A DNA stretch of 64,000 nucleotides from Pyropia haitanensis. Taxonomy: Eukaryota; Rhodophyta; Bangiophyceae; Bangiales; Bangiaceae. A model generated the notes under the pieces. The model did no database searches, was not told the DNA's origin, and worked only from the letters and a program-made list of their open reading frames with translations. Positions 31,963 to 42,915 of this stretch are shown here, piece by piece. The DNA is taken from the NCBI GenBank assembly GCA_008729055.1, contig SDUX01000008.1:2790001-2854000 (forward strand), in the 5' to 3' direction. Made by a program: the position numbers and the translations under genes. How positions within the stretch are numbered: position 1 is the stretch's first letter; the number at the start of each line of letters is the position of its first letter.

Positions 31963-33736
31963 CTAGTTCCACTCGTTCAGCGCCCGCCGTGTCCACGGCC
32001 GCGCCAGCGGGTAGTCCGACGCGCCCGCCCCAAACGCCGCCTCGGACGTCAACGCCGCGGCGCGGCGGTAGCGGAAGCGGGCGCGCTCCTCCCGGCCGCG
32101 GCTGCGGTCCAGCTCTGCCCACGCCCGCCACGCCGACGCGTCGGCGGGGTCTGCATTGACGGCGCGCGCAAAGTAGTGCTGCGCCCGCTCGTACCAGCCG
32201 CCATTGGCGCGGGGGTCACTGCCCGCGGGCGCGTCGTCGACCACAGCGTCCACCGCGTCGCCCGCCGCTCCCACCGCCGCCGACACCCCCGCCGCAGCCG
32301 CCCCAACCGCCGCCTCAAACTGTCCGTACCACAACCAGATCCACGCCGCCGCCGGGTCAGCAGACACGGCACGGTCAAAGAGCGCCCGCGCGGCCACGTC
32401 GTTGCCCCGCTTCCACTCGAGCGCCGCCCACGCGTGGAGGAGGGCCGCCACCCCCTCCCCCCGCGCCGCCGCCACGCCGCGCTCATACACCGCCGCGGCC
32501 GTGGTGGGGCCGACGGCGGTAGCCTCGAGGAGCCCCAGCGACTGCCACAGGTAGGCGCACGTGCGGTCAATGGCCAGGCCGCGCTGGAAGATCGACCGAG
32601 CGGCAATCACGTCACCCGTCGACGCCTTGAGCTTGCCCCACGAGCACAGCAGCCCCACATCACGGGGGTGCGCAACGGTGGCGGCGCGGTACAGGGCGTC
32701 GGCGGCTGCCGGGCGCGACCGCTTCTCCTCCAGCGTCGCCGCCGCCGCCCACAGCGGCGCGGTACGGCGGCCACGGCGTCCGCCACCGCGGGTGCCCGCA
32801 GCATAATGGGCGGCGGCCTGGTCTGGCCGCCCCGCCAGCTCCTCGGCCTGCCCCCACGCCAACCACGCAGGCGTGTGGTGCGGGTCCACCTCCGTCGCCC
32901 GCCGCCAGCACTCGACCGCCCCCGCCCGGCGGCCGGCCTTGTACTCGACCATCCCCATCGCGTGGTGCAGGTGCGCGTTGGCGGGCTCCATCGCGAGGCC
33001 CGCCCTCAGCACCGCCCGCGCCGCTTCAGGCCGGCCGGCCTTATCCTCCAGCACCCCCAGCGCGTGGTGTAGCCGCGCCGACGACGGGGCAACGGCCAGG
33101 CCGGCAATAAACAGGCGGCGGGCCTCGGCGGGCCGACCGGCGCGGGCCTCGAGGGAGCCCCACGAGTGGTACACAGACGGCAGCGCCGGGTCCACCTCCG
33201 CCGCCGTCGCAAACAGCCGCCGCGCCTCGGCCAGGTCCCCCGCCGCCTTGGCCGCGTCCGCCGCCGCCTGCCACAGCACCGCGTTGGCCGGCAGCGCGGC
33301 GAGCGCGCGGCACAGCACCGCCCGCTGGGCAGAGGTGTCCCCCTCCGCGCGGGCGAGCAGCGCCAGCCGCATCCACGCCCGCCCCGACGACGGGTAGGCG
33401 GCGACGAGCGCCTCGTAGGCGGCCCGCGCGGCGGCCGTGTCGCCCGCCTTCTCCACCGCCTTGGCGCGCTCGTACGCCAGCTCCGCGTCCATCGTCTCCT
33501 TCTCCGTCGCGGGCGGCGCGGGGGCGGGCAGCACCCGGCCCGGCAGTAGCGCCCGCACGGCGGCCGCGGCGCCGCCACCACCACCACCCCCACCCCCACC
33601 CCCACCGCCGGGCAGGTGGCCGTCCCGCCCGGGGCGGGTGCCCGCGTCCACCGCCACCGCCGCCCGCGGGTGGACGCGGCCGCCAACGGCGCGGACGGGG
33701 AGCGGGGGCGGGGTGCGGGAGAGCGCGAGCGCATCC

Positions 33737-33778
<42 letters not shown>

Positions 33779-33903
33779 AGGCCAACGCCCAGAAAGGATG
33801 CAATGAGCGGGAGGGGCGGCGCCCGCCCCGCCAGGGCGGCGACAAACGTCAGCGGCGGCACCGTCGGCGGCGGGCGGCCGCGCTTAGCGCGTGGTGTCCC
33901 CAT
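31963..33903 (-). CDS. HAT/TPR-repeat RNA-maturation protein of HCF107/MBB1 type
   Basis: The 646-residue product has, from about residue 138, more than ten helical repeats of 34 residues. Examples are SWGSLEARAGRPAEARRLF, HHALGVLEDKAGRPEAAR, HHAMGMVEYKAGRRAGAVE and WLAWGQAEELAGRPDQAA. The W..G..E...G....A pattern is that of HAT-type tetratricopeptide repeats in HCF107 (plants) and MBB1 (green algae). Those proteins bind the 5' end of psbH/psbB transcripts in plastids and protect them. The first 137 residues are basic at the start (MGTPRAKRGRPPP), then Gly-rich, so plastid targeting is plausible but not a textbook transit peptide. The frame is open without a break despite Gly runs at about 43-56 and 99-111. 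The ATG at 33903 was chosen as the first Met before the Gly-rich region; further in-frame Met codons lie upstream. It converges on Lhcr. Confidence 0.75.
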
Positions 33904-35781
33904 GGGGCCGGCCCACGGACAGAGCGCGCGCGCGCGCACGCAAAATCGACAAGCGACGGGGGGGCCGGCGTCGACGGCGGCGTCGTCAAGCGGGACGGCT
34001 CGGCGGACAAACACGGCGAGCGGCGGAGCGACCACGTACCATGCAACCGCCCGGCGCCGCTGCGACGGCCACGGCGTTGTAGCGGTCGGCCTCGCGCTCG
34101 CACCGCACCGGGGAAGAGGGCAACGCACCAGGCCGCCAATGATGATCACCACCGCCCACCGTCGGCGGTCGTCACCGTCGGTGGACGGCAGGCGCGGCGT
34201 TGACGCGGTGCGCGCGCCAACGCAGGCAGGCACCGGCGCGCCGCCGCGCGGGGGGGGGTGCGTGGTCGCGCGCCTGCCAACGCGCGCGCCAGTCTGTCGC
34301 GCTGCTGGGCTCGACGCCGGCGCGGAGTGGAAGACCACCAGTGGCGCTTGGATCTGGGGCCTGAACGGCGCAGTCAAAATTCCGAGCATTGCGCACCAGG
34401 CGGCGGCAGCTCAGCTCAATTGGGCCAGTAGGATCCATTCTCCGTGCGAAGATATTGCTGGAAGCGCCAACAATTTTGTATTTACATTTTGGAAGTGCAA
34501 TGGGCTGGTACTGCCGGACCACCATCGACCCAAGCCCAAGGGATGGGGAGGCGGCGAGCGTTGCGAGCACAGGCCTCAGAGGCCGCAGATCCGGCCCCAT
34601 CGTCTGACTTTCACGTGACGAGCCCAACGGACGACGCCGCTACGAATTCGAGGCGGACGCCTGGACGACTGGTCGTCCGTGTCATCCCCGTCGCGCAATC
34701 CCCCGCGGGGGGGTGCGGGGGGACCCCCCGCTGTCGCCGCCAGAGGCGCCAGCGCCCCCGTGCACAATAGTGAATCTTGCTGAGGCGTGGGGGCGGCTGG
34801 TCCTACCGCACCGTGGTGGGGGGAGGCGGAACCGGGCTTTTCACGACACGCCTGCCAAGCTGTGTGCCGCGGGGGCGATCCATGGCGACGCGGCCGGCCG
34901 GCCAGCCGCCAGCCCGCTTGCCGTCGCGACCCGCCTCCACCGAGCGCAGCCGCAGCGGGGGGGGGGGGGGCAACTGTTGCGCTGCTGGGGAGGGGGAGCC
35001 GCGGAGATACACCCCACCCCCAGCCAGGGACGACGGTCATGGACACTGGAGGGGGGGGCAGGGGGGTGGAGGGAGGTCACGCACCGGGGTTGGGCTTGAC
35101 CGGCGCGGGGTCTGACGGCGGGTGATGAGGGGGGGGGGGCTGGAGGGACGCCCCCCACGAGGACCGGTGGACAGTGCGGGGGCTCTAACGACGGATGGTG
35201 GCGGGGGGGTGGGCTGGAGGCGTCGGACGCGGCCCCCGACGTGCGCGGCGGGGTAGTGCAGGGAGCGGCGGAGGGGAGGGGGATGTGCTGACGCCCGCCA
35301 GCTCCCAGAGCGCTCTGCAGTGCAGCTGCCCTTGTGGGGATGGCCTCGGTTGGAAGACTGGCTGTGGGGGCCGAGGGCGGGGGGGGGAGGCGCACGTGGG
35401 AGTGGGAACGTGTGCGGGCGTTGGAAGAGGCCATTTGGCGGGGGGGGGGGGGGGTGAGCGAGTGAAGAAGAGACGACAGCGGAGCGTCGCCGACGCCGGC
35501 TTTGCTTTGCCGCCTGGTGCGCCGCATGGCCATTTGTGCTGGGGAGCTCGGTTGACCTGCCGCCGCCGCCGTCTCGCCGCCGTCGCGCCGCCATCGCGCC
35601 GCCGTCGTCTGCTTTTTGTGGACGTCTGCCGCAGCAGCGCCGTGCCGCCGCGACCCTGCCTGTGTCGGCCCCCTCGCGCTCGTCCTACCACCTGCTGCCC
35701 GACGGTCTGGTTGCCCCGTCCCCTCTGCATCCAGCCCCCCCGCCCTTGTTCATCCCGGCGCACCTTGGGCGGCCAGCCGTC
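33904..35781. other. Divergent gap before the FKBP gene
   Basis: A mixed-composition core (34320-34640) is flanked by GC-rich DNA. Minus-strand frames over 34841-35533 are Pro/Ser/Arg-rich with no motif I recognise. They could be a small unnamed protein but are not supported. A C/T-rich leader precedes the ATG at 35782. Confidence 0.4.
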
Positions 35782-36953
35782 ATGGCGCCCGCGCTTGACC
35801 CGATGGCCTCCTTTGTACCAGTCACCCCTGACGGGGCGGTGCGCAAGCGCACCATCCGGGCGGGGTCGGCCGACACGGTCGGCACGCCCACCAAAATTAC
35901 GATCCACTACTCCATCCGCGCGACGCCCACCGTCGGCACGCCGTCGCCATCGCCATCGCCGTCACCGTCGCCGTCGCCGTCGCCGTCGCCATCGCCGTCG
36001 CCATCGCCGTCACGGCGGGTCGCAGGCTGGACTCCGCCCGGCGGTGCCTCTGGCGGCGGCGCGACGGGCCATCCCCCCCCCCCCCCCACCTCGCCCTCGC
36101 GGCACCCGTGGACGGGGCGGTGCTGGAGGATAGCCGCTCACGGCGGCGCAGCCGCGGCGCGCCGGTGACCATCTCGTGTGGCCACGCCGCGGTGCTGCCC
36201 GGCGTCGAGGCGCTCGCCGCGTCGCTGGCCGCCGGCGAGGTGGCGCTCGGCCTCCTCTCCCCGGCCGTCGCGTACGGGTCGTCGGCGGCGCTGGCACGGC
36301 GGCGGGGGCCCGCCCTCGCCGCCGCCACGCTGCTCGTGACGATGGAGTGCGTGGCGGTGGAGCGGGCGGTGTCGACGGCGGACCTGCTCGCCGCGACGCC
36401 GCCGCAGCGGCTGCGCGTGGCGCGCCGCTTCCTCGCCGCGGGCGATGCCGCGGTTACTGTGGGGGGGGGGGGGGGGTTGGCGGCCGCCGCCACCGCCTAC
36501 CGCCGCAGCCTTTCGTGCCTCGACAGTGTGCTGCTGCCATCACCAGGTGGAGAGGGGGGGTCGAGGGGGGCGACGCCGTCGCCGGTGGTGGCGGTGGCGG
36601 CCAAGGGAGCGCCGGCGGGGGCGTCGCCGCCGAGCATCTGCCAGCTGCCTGGCGCACCTGGCAGCGAGGTGTCGTCATCGAGCAGCGACGACGACGGCGG
36701 CTCCGAGTGCGCAGACGTCCCGCCCTGTGCGCCGGCCGCGGCGGTAGACGAGGCGCCGCCGGCGGCCGCCACCGCCGCCGCCACGCCGCCGTCGCCACGC
36801 CGGGTCGCGCGGGCGCTCTTGGGCGTCGGCGGCCCGTCACCGGCGCCGCACCCCCCCCCTCTGTCGGCGGTGCGCAGCACGCCGCCGTCACCGCCGGTCC
36901 GTGCCGACGACCACGGCGGCGCGGCAGGCGCCGACGCGGCCGCCGCCGCCGCC

Positions 36954-36984
<31 letters not shown>

Positions 36985-37253
36985 GGTCGGCGGCCGCCGC
37001 CGAGGTGCCGCCGCTGCGCCACGCCGCCGCCACGCGCCTGTGTCGGGTGCTGCTCGCGGACGGCCGCGCGGCGGCGGCGGCGCGCGCCGCGGCGGTCGCG
37101 GTGGGCGCGTGTCCGGCGTCGACCGAGGCACGGGAGCTGGGGGAGGAGGCGGCGAGGCGGGTGGCGGCGGGGGGGGGGGGGGGGGGAGGGAGGGGTGGCG
37201 CCGCTGCCGCTGCCGCTCCTCGTGGCGGCGGGGCGAGTGGAACGGGTGCGTAG
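35782..37253 (+). CDS. FKBP-type prolyl isomerase-like protein with TPR segments
   Basis: The N-terminal part fits an FKBP fold: KITIHYSIRAT as first strand, DGAVLEDSR, VTISCGHAAVLPGVEALAAS, a VALGLLSPAVAYGS segment and TLLVTMECVAVE as last strand. Two TPR-like helices follow (RLRVARRFLAAG with AAATAYRRSLSCLD, and later LRHAAATRLCRVLLADGRAA), the layout of large FKBPs that bind HSP90. Active-site aromatics typical of FKBPs are mostly not evident, so catalysis is doubtful. The domain is split after the first strand by a Ser-Pro run encoded by a hexanucleotide repeat (35941-36012). The frame changes in a C-run (about 36071-36087). A Ser/Asp/Ala-rich linker and an Ala run (about 36940-36980) separate the TPR parts. 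The stop at 37251 follows a Gly run, so the last residues are uncertain. Confidence 0.6.
35941..36012 (+). repeat. Hexanucleotide repeat encoding (Ser-Pro)n inside the FKBP domain
   Basis: About twelve copies of a TCGCCN unit (TCGCCA, TCGCCG, TCACCG) occur, all keeping the Ser-Pro reading. Synonymous variation among copies suggests it is translated and not freshly expanded. Confidence 0.75.
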
Positions 37254-38998
37254 GCGCTGTATAGAAGGACGGGTAGATGTGGCGGGGGGGGGCTGTTGGG
37301 GGCTAGCAATCAGGTATGCGTTTTTTCGGGTACTCCTCTTTCCTTTTGTTCGTCCTGCCCCGCCTGTGAGGGCGTGCGCGGTGTGGGCTGCGTCGAAGCG
37401 GCCGCTGCCGTCGTCTGGCTGCTGCCAATGACGGCCAGCCCGTGCACACCAACCGTACTCGGTCGCCGCACAGGGCGCACAGAGGCGGTCGACGGGCGCC
37501 GCCGCCAGCACCGCCCGCCGTCCCACTTTGGCGTGCGGCCAACCATAGGGGGGTACACCCCGGCGGCTGCGACACGATGCGCCTCGGCGGGCGGCGCCGC
37601 CCGCGCGCCCCCCTCGTGGAACCTGGCACGTGTTGCCGGCGCGGATGCCGGTCACCTACGGTTGTAGACGGCGCGCCCGCCATGCTGCATCCCTTGCTCT
37701 CCGCCCCCCTCTTGTTGTCAAGAGCTAGGGCCCCCCACCTAGGTCCGAGGCCGCTACCGCACTCACCCGCCTTGCTCTTCATCACACGCGCACGTGTCCC
37801 TGCGGCCGACGACCGCGGCTGTGGGCGAAACAAGTACCATTCAAATACCTGTCAGGAGTCCCGTTGACCGCCTCGTCCACGTTCATTGGTTCTTTCGTGA
37901 GCCCGCGAGTGTCAAACAAGACGCCAGCGTCATTGACAGCCATGTGCTTGCTTGCCCAATGGGCGGGGCGGCAGCCGCCGTCAACGTCGCCACGTCGGAT
38001 CATGATCATGAGCCGGCGTCGGCCGTCTTGCACGCCGCCCTCCTCCCCGCCCCCCCCCCCCCCCCGCCCGCCCACCTGCGCGATGACCGCCCCGGCCGTG
38101 GCGGCCGCCCCCGCGGGGACTGGCAGGCCCGCCGCGGGCGGGCGGCCCGCGCCGTGACGGTGTGGCGGGTGCCAGGGCCGCCGCCGCGCCGCCGCCGCGC
38201 CGCTGCCGCCCTGGTCGACGGGCGACGCCTGGAGGAGGGCGCTGGGCACCCGCCGCCGCCCCCTCCTCCCCCCCTCCTTGGCGAGGGCGCGCCCCTCCCC
38301 TGCCGCTGGGGTGCCCGCCGGCTGCATCCTCTCGGCTGTGTGGGCGCCCCGGGAGTGCACCGCTGGCCCCGCCGCGGGGGTGTCACGCCTCTCGTGGGTG
38401 CTGGTCCGCTCCCTCGCCGCCCTCCCCCCTCCCCCTCCCCGCCGGCCGCCCTCGGTGCTTTTTTATTTCTCTCTCTCGCTGCTCCCGCACCCAACGGCGG
38501 TGATGTGGCATGCCGCCTGCGCTACGGCGCCCCACCTGGGGTGGTGGGGCGGACGGGCAGACCCCCTGCCGGACGGTTGACGGCGGCCGCACCCCCGCGT
38601 GGCGTCCGCCCGCCCGCCCGCAAGCGGTTGCCGGGAGAGGCGGGGGAGGGGTGGCGGCTGCCGCCCTGCAGACCACCGTGCCGGTTTGGGGTGAGCGCCC
38701 CCCCCCCATCCGGGACGCAACCGCCCATGGCGTGGCGCGTCCTGTGTGTGGGGGGAGTCGGCGCCTCGCCGCCGTCGCGGGTCCGCGTCGGGGCGGCTCC
38801 TTTTGCCCCCCCCTCCACCCCCACGCCACGCGCCGGTCCCGCCGCGCGGGGCGGGGGCTGCGGGTTTGGGACACGCGCGGCTTCCCCCCCCCCCCCCCCG
38901 CCCCGCCACCCCCTTCCCCTTTGCGCTCACCACGGCCGTCGGGTGTGCCGCCGTCGGCCGTGGCGTCCTCCCCCGCTCGTGCACCCGGGCGGCGGGTC
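37254..38998. other. Gap between FKBP and the hemerythrin-like gene
   Basis: This is the 3' flank of FKBP (to about 37900, mixed composition), then GC-rich DNA with C-runs (38047, 38887). A T-run with CTCTCTCTC (38460-38476) may mark a leader or intron acceptor region. No conserved exon was found, though an upstream exon of the next gene cannot be excluded. Confidence 0.4.
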
Positions 38999-41167
38999 AT
39001 GGAGCCGCCCGAGCGGCTGCCGCTGCCGCCGTCCCCGCTGGTGGTGGCCGGCTTGGCGTCGCGGGCGGGACCGTTTGGTGGGGGCGGCGGCGGCGGGGGT
39101 GGCGGCTGTCGCCGCACGGGCGCCGCGGCGGCGTTGGAAGGGGGCGGCTGCTACGCCGCGGCTGAGGAGGGGGAGGAGGAGGGGGAGGAGCTGCTGGAGC
39201 GGCCGGTGGGCCTCCCCAGCCGCACGTCGATTGGCTCCTCCGTGGATGCCGCGGCGGACGTGGACGCTAGCCATGATGGCGGCGGCGGTGGCGGCGGTGG
39301 CGGCGGCGGTGGCGGCGGCGGTGGCGGTGGCGGCGGCGGCGGCGGCGGTGGCGGCGGCGGTGGCGGTGACGCCGCCGCCGACGGTGACAGCAGCAGCGCG
39401 TCCGACTCGTCGTCGGATTACGGGGCGGCGGTGGAGGACTCGGCCTCGTGGTCGGTGGTGGACGTGGCGACGGCGCCCAAGTCGCTCCTCCCGTTGGCCG
39501 CCGACGCCGCCCGCGGCGGTGGCGGCCACGAGGCGGGGGCCGGCCAAGACGGGGGCGGCGCCCGCAGCGACGGCGGCGGCGCCGCCGACGGCGGGTGCGG
39601 CGGCCACGGCGGCGGCGGCGGCGGCGGGTCCCGCGGGCAGGGGGCGAGCCTCCTCTTTGGCCGCGGCCGCGGCGGGGCGGGGCGGATACGGGGCGAGCCC
39701 GACTCGCCGCCGCCGCCGCCCGACGCGACGCCCGTGCGGCTCAGCACCGCGCAGCTCATCCTGTCGCCCGTGTCGATCGAGTCGCCGGGCCACTATGGGC
39801 ACCGCGGCGGGGGCGACGACGACGGCGGCCGCGCGGCCGTGTCCCCCGCCGGCGCGGCGGCCACCCCCGAGCTGGACCCGGCGTCTGGTGTGTGCCATCA
39901 CGGCGGCCGCCGCGGGGGTGGCCTCACCTCCCCCCCCGCCACGGGCGCCGCCACCGTCGTCGTGTGTGGCGTCACGCAGCGGGGCATCAGCCTCGATGAC
40001 GAGGACGAGGACGTCTTTGGCGGCGACGTGAGCGACATGGGCCTGACGCCCATGTCGGTGGGGCGGCTGCCGTCCGAGCTGCCGCCGTGCGACTCGTCGG
40101 CGCTGTCGTCGGGCTTGTCCCCCGAGCTGCTCGGCCACCTCGGCTCGCACCACGAGAGCGAGGGCAGCTTTGGGCTGGCGCCCCTGCCGAGCACCGCCAC
40201 CGAGGCGACGGCCGACACGGCCGTGCCGAGCCTGATGACGGACCAGGGGGTGGCCCTCTTCTTCCGCGAGCTCGCCCAGACGGGCTTCCACGCGCCGATG
40301 CTGTGCTCCTCGGACTATGGCCGCCGCTGGTCGTGGGCGTCGGACCCGTTTGTGCTCAAAAACAACGCGATGCGGCGGGAGCTGTTTGACCTCGTCCAGT
40401 GCACCGACGCGATCCGCGTCATTGCCGCCCGCCTGACCATCCTCCACATGAAGCAGCTGCAGCACTGGTGGACGGGCTTTGTGCGCTTCTCGCAGCTCTT
40501 CTTTGAGCTGGACGTCAAGGTGCTGCTGCCGGCGGTGCGGCCGTCCGTTTCGTCCCAGGACCGGGACGCGGCCAAGGCGCTCCGCGCGCTGTCGACGACG
40601 CGGGACTGGCTGCTGATGAAGCAGGAGGAGATCACCGCGTACCTCGACGGGCTCACGTCGCTGCCGTTGGCGGTCGTGCTGCGCCTCCTCTTCAAGTGCT
40701 TCCAAGAGCTCTCCCCCCGGTACCTAGAGTACTTTATGATCCAAGAGCGGCACCTGCCGCCGCTGCTGCTGCGGCGGCACGAGCCCAAGGACAAGGTGGC
40801 GCTGGAGACCCAGATGCTCAACACGGCCCGCGCGCACGCCCGGAGCGGCGAGTCGGTCGTCTTTCTCCTCAGCTGGATGAATGACAAGCGGCTGCTCAAC
40901 GCGTGGATCGCGGCGCGGCTGACGTGGCGCCAGCGGCTGGCGTACAATGGGTGGGTGGAGGCGTTTCGGCGGAACCACCGGGCGACGGTCGAGTTCTTCC
41001 ACACCCTCGAGACCGAGACCGCCGAGCGCGTGCGTGCCGAGCGGGCCGTCCGCGCGCGCTCGATGCGCTACCGGTACCCGGCGAGCACCAACATGGTGAC
41101 ACAATCGACAAGATGGCCATCGAGGGAGATGGCGCCAGAGATCTCTGAGGGGAGGTCGAGGAGATGA
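38999..41167 (+). CDS. Large protein with hemerythrin-like (HHE) helical C-terminal domain
   Basis: The product has 722 residues in one unbroken frame. Residues 1-400 are low complexity: an acidic patch (EEGEEEGEELLE), a Gly run of about 30 residues (~90-123), and Ser/Asp-rich and Pro-rich segments. From about 410 the sequence becomes fully protein-like and helical: LMTDQGVALFFRELAQTGFH, MRRELFDLVQCTDAIRVIAA, HWWTGFVRFSQLFFELDVKV with LLPAV, and YLEYFMIQERHLPPLLLRRH. The two halves ending in LLP or LPPLL after acidic residues recall the duplicated helices of hemerythrin/HHE domains, which bind di-iron. Not all expected His/Glu ligands are visible, so metal binding is uncertain. I do not recognise a named family. 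The ATG at 38999 is the first in frame after a C-rich leader. Confidence 0.65.
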   Translation: MEPPERLPLPPSPLVVAGLASRAGPFGGGGGGGGGGCRRTGAAAALEGGGCYAAAEEGEEEGEELLERPVGLPSRTSIGSSVDAAADVDASHDGGGGGGGGGGGGGGGGGGGGGGGGGGGGGGDAAADGDSSSASDSSSDYGAAVEDSASWSVVDVATAPKSLLPLAADAARGGGGHEAGAGQDGGGARSDGGGAADGGCGGHGGGGGGGSRGQGASLLFGRGRGGAGRIRGEPDSPPPPPDATPVRLSTAQLILSPVSIESPGHYGHRGGGDDDGGRAAVSPAGAAATPELDPASGVCHHGGRRGGGLTSPPATGAATVVVCGVTQRGISLDDEDEDVFGGDVSDMGLTPMSVGRLPSELPPCDSSALSSGLSPELLGHLGSHHESEGSFGLAPLPSTATEATADTAVPSLMTDQGVALFFRELAQTGFHAPMLCSSDYGRRWSWASDPFVLKNNAMRRELFDLVQCTDAIRVIAARLTILHMKQLQHWWTGFVRFSQLFFELDVKVLLPAVRPSVSSQDRDAAKALRALSTTRDWLLMKQEEITAYLDGLTSLPLAVVLRLLFKCFQELSPRYLEYFMIQERHLPPLLLRRHEPKDKVALETQMLNTARAHARSGESVVFLLSWMNDKRLLNAWIAARLTWRQRLAYNGWVEAFRRNHRATVEFFHTLETETAERVRAERAVRARSMRYRYPASTNMVTQSTRWPSREMAPEISEGRSRR

Positions 41168-42915
41168 GGTGTGATGAGCGGCAACAACACGGGATGGAGG
41201 AAGCTCGGACGAGACCTGTGTGCACCGGCATACGCTATTGCACTTTTTTGCCACCACTACCCTGCGCCTGCAGATGGGTCGTACAACTTTCACGCGCATG
41301 GATGTGAATCGAGACCAAAGTGCGCTGACGCCCGAGCAGCACAATAGACGTGGAAGAGTTGAAGGAACAAGGAGCCAGTCTTGTATTGACGCTATACACC
41401 ACACAAACACGACACTCCCTTGAGATCAAACCGGTATGCACACAGCTGGACAGCGTCGAGACGACCTCCCGCAAACAACCAGTCACCAAAAAACCACAAC
41501 GACGCAAGACACACACCAAGTGCCAAACAGTACCATCGACGGCCAACAAGACATGTCAGGGGGGGGGGGACTCGCTCCTGAAGAGCGTAGAAAAAAGTGG
41601 GTCAAGTGAAGCGGTAGCGGCGGTCAAGTCCGGCCACCTTCAGTAAAAAGCGGAAAGCGGGTTCGCCATGACCTGACCGCCCGCTTCAAGGTTGGGGAAG
41701 GAGGACGCGAAAGACCGCACGGAGTGCAGAGGGGCAGGAGGGGTTCTTGTACTCGCGCTCGTCCGCGAGTGCGCTCACTGCGGGCCGCACGTTGGAGGCC
41801 CCCCCCATCGCGCTGGCATATCGATTTCCGGCAGCCGAGCGGCTATGGCGCAAATCAATGTCCAGAAGAACTTGTTAAAACTTGGTTCCAAAAGAAAACG
41901 CAATTAATCAAGGGTGGTGTCCTCAAATGGGGGCCACTTCTCAATGCAGGAACACAAACACAACAAATCTGGTTCCTTCGCCGCGAACGTCTGCATCGCC
42001 CTTCGACGCGGCGCCAGCTTCACGGACGACATCGATCGCGAGGCGCCACACTTGTCGAAACGCTCTACCGACCTGCAACGGAGATGCGCTCCTGCTCGCC
42101 ACCGACCCCGTGCTGCAGTTCAAACGTGGCATATGACAGCTACTTGGTTGTTGTGTGTGTGTGTATGCATGCGTCGAGGTATGCTGGCTTTTCTCTTTCG
42201 CGCTCTTTTGATCTCTTGCTTCCACCTGCCGCTCGTCGTGTTATCCATGATGATCCGATATCTTCTTTCAACAGACTGTCAGTGACGACAACCATACAAC
42301 GCTGATTAATATGTATATATCTGAGCTTGTCGACGGCGTCCGCTTTGTGAGAGCGCTCTGCGGGAGGTGATGGTACCTTTGGATGGTTCAGAAGCTGACC
42401 TGGATATTTCGGTATCGTCCTTGCTCCTGCTCGTACGTCGCTCGTCTTGCCTGTTTCTCTTTTAACTTGTTGCAGCATTCACTTTGTTGTGAGCGTCGTG
42501 CCGCGTGGGATAGGAGGGGGACATGAACGTTGGCCCTCTTTTTGTGTGTACTGCTACATCGCGAGCGCTTTTCAGTTTGTCCGGTTTGGCGACGACAGAG
42601 ACTGGGACGTTTGCGTTTGTACGCGCTCTTTCCAACACATCGTGCTTGACTACCCTTTGGTAATCGTCGTCGTGACGCACCCCCAGACCCTTCTCATATA
42701 CAACTACGAACGCGTGCATAGCACAATGGGGTTGTCACACGACGTGCTGGAGCACGATAGCCCGCCTCGCGTGGTGTTCGCGGCTGCTCCAGTCCGCGGC
42801 CAGTCCCCAGCCACAACAATCGCCTAGAGCGACCCCTGCACCAGTGGCGTGGCCCCCCTACACCAGTGACGTGGGCTCACCTCGCGCCTTGGCCTCAACG
42901 CTCGGGGACGACGCC
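41168..42915. other. AT-richer tail-to-tail gap
   Basis: This is the least GC-rich long stretch in the window, between two convergent genes. It contains a GT-repeat with TGTGTGTGTGTGTATG near 42151. The open frames are short and unlike proteins. No tRNA box pattern was found. It probably serves as 3' flank and termination region. Confidence 0.5.

Noticed and set aside
34841..35533. 230-codon minus-strand frame as a gene
   Set aside because: Pro/Ser/Arg-rich throughout, overlapping plus-strand frames of equal length, and no motif.
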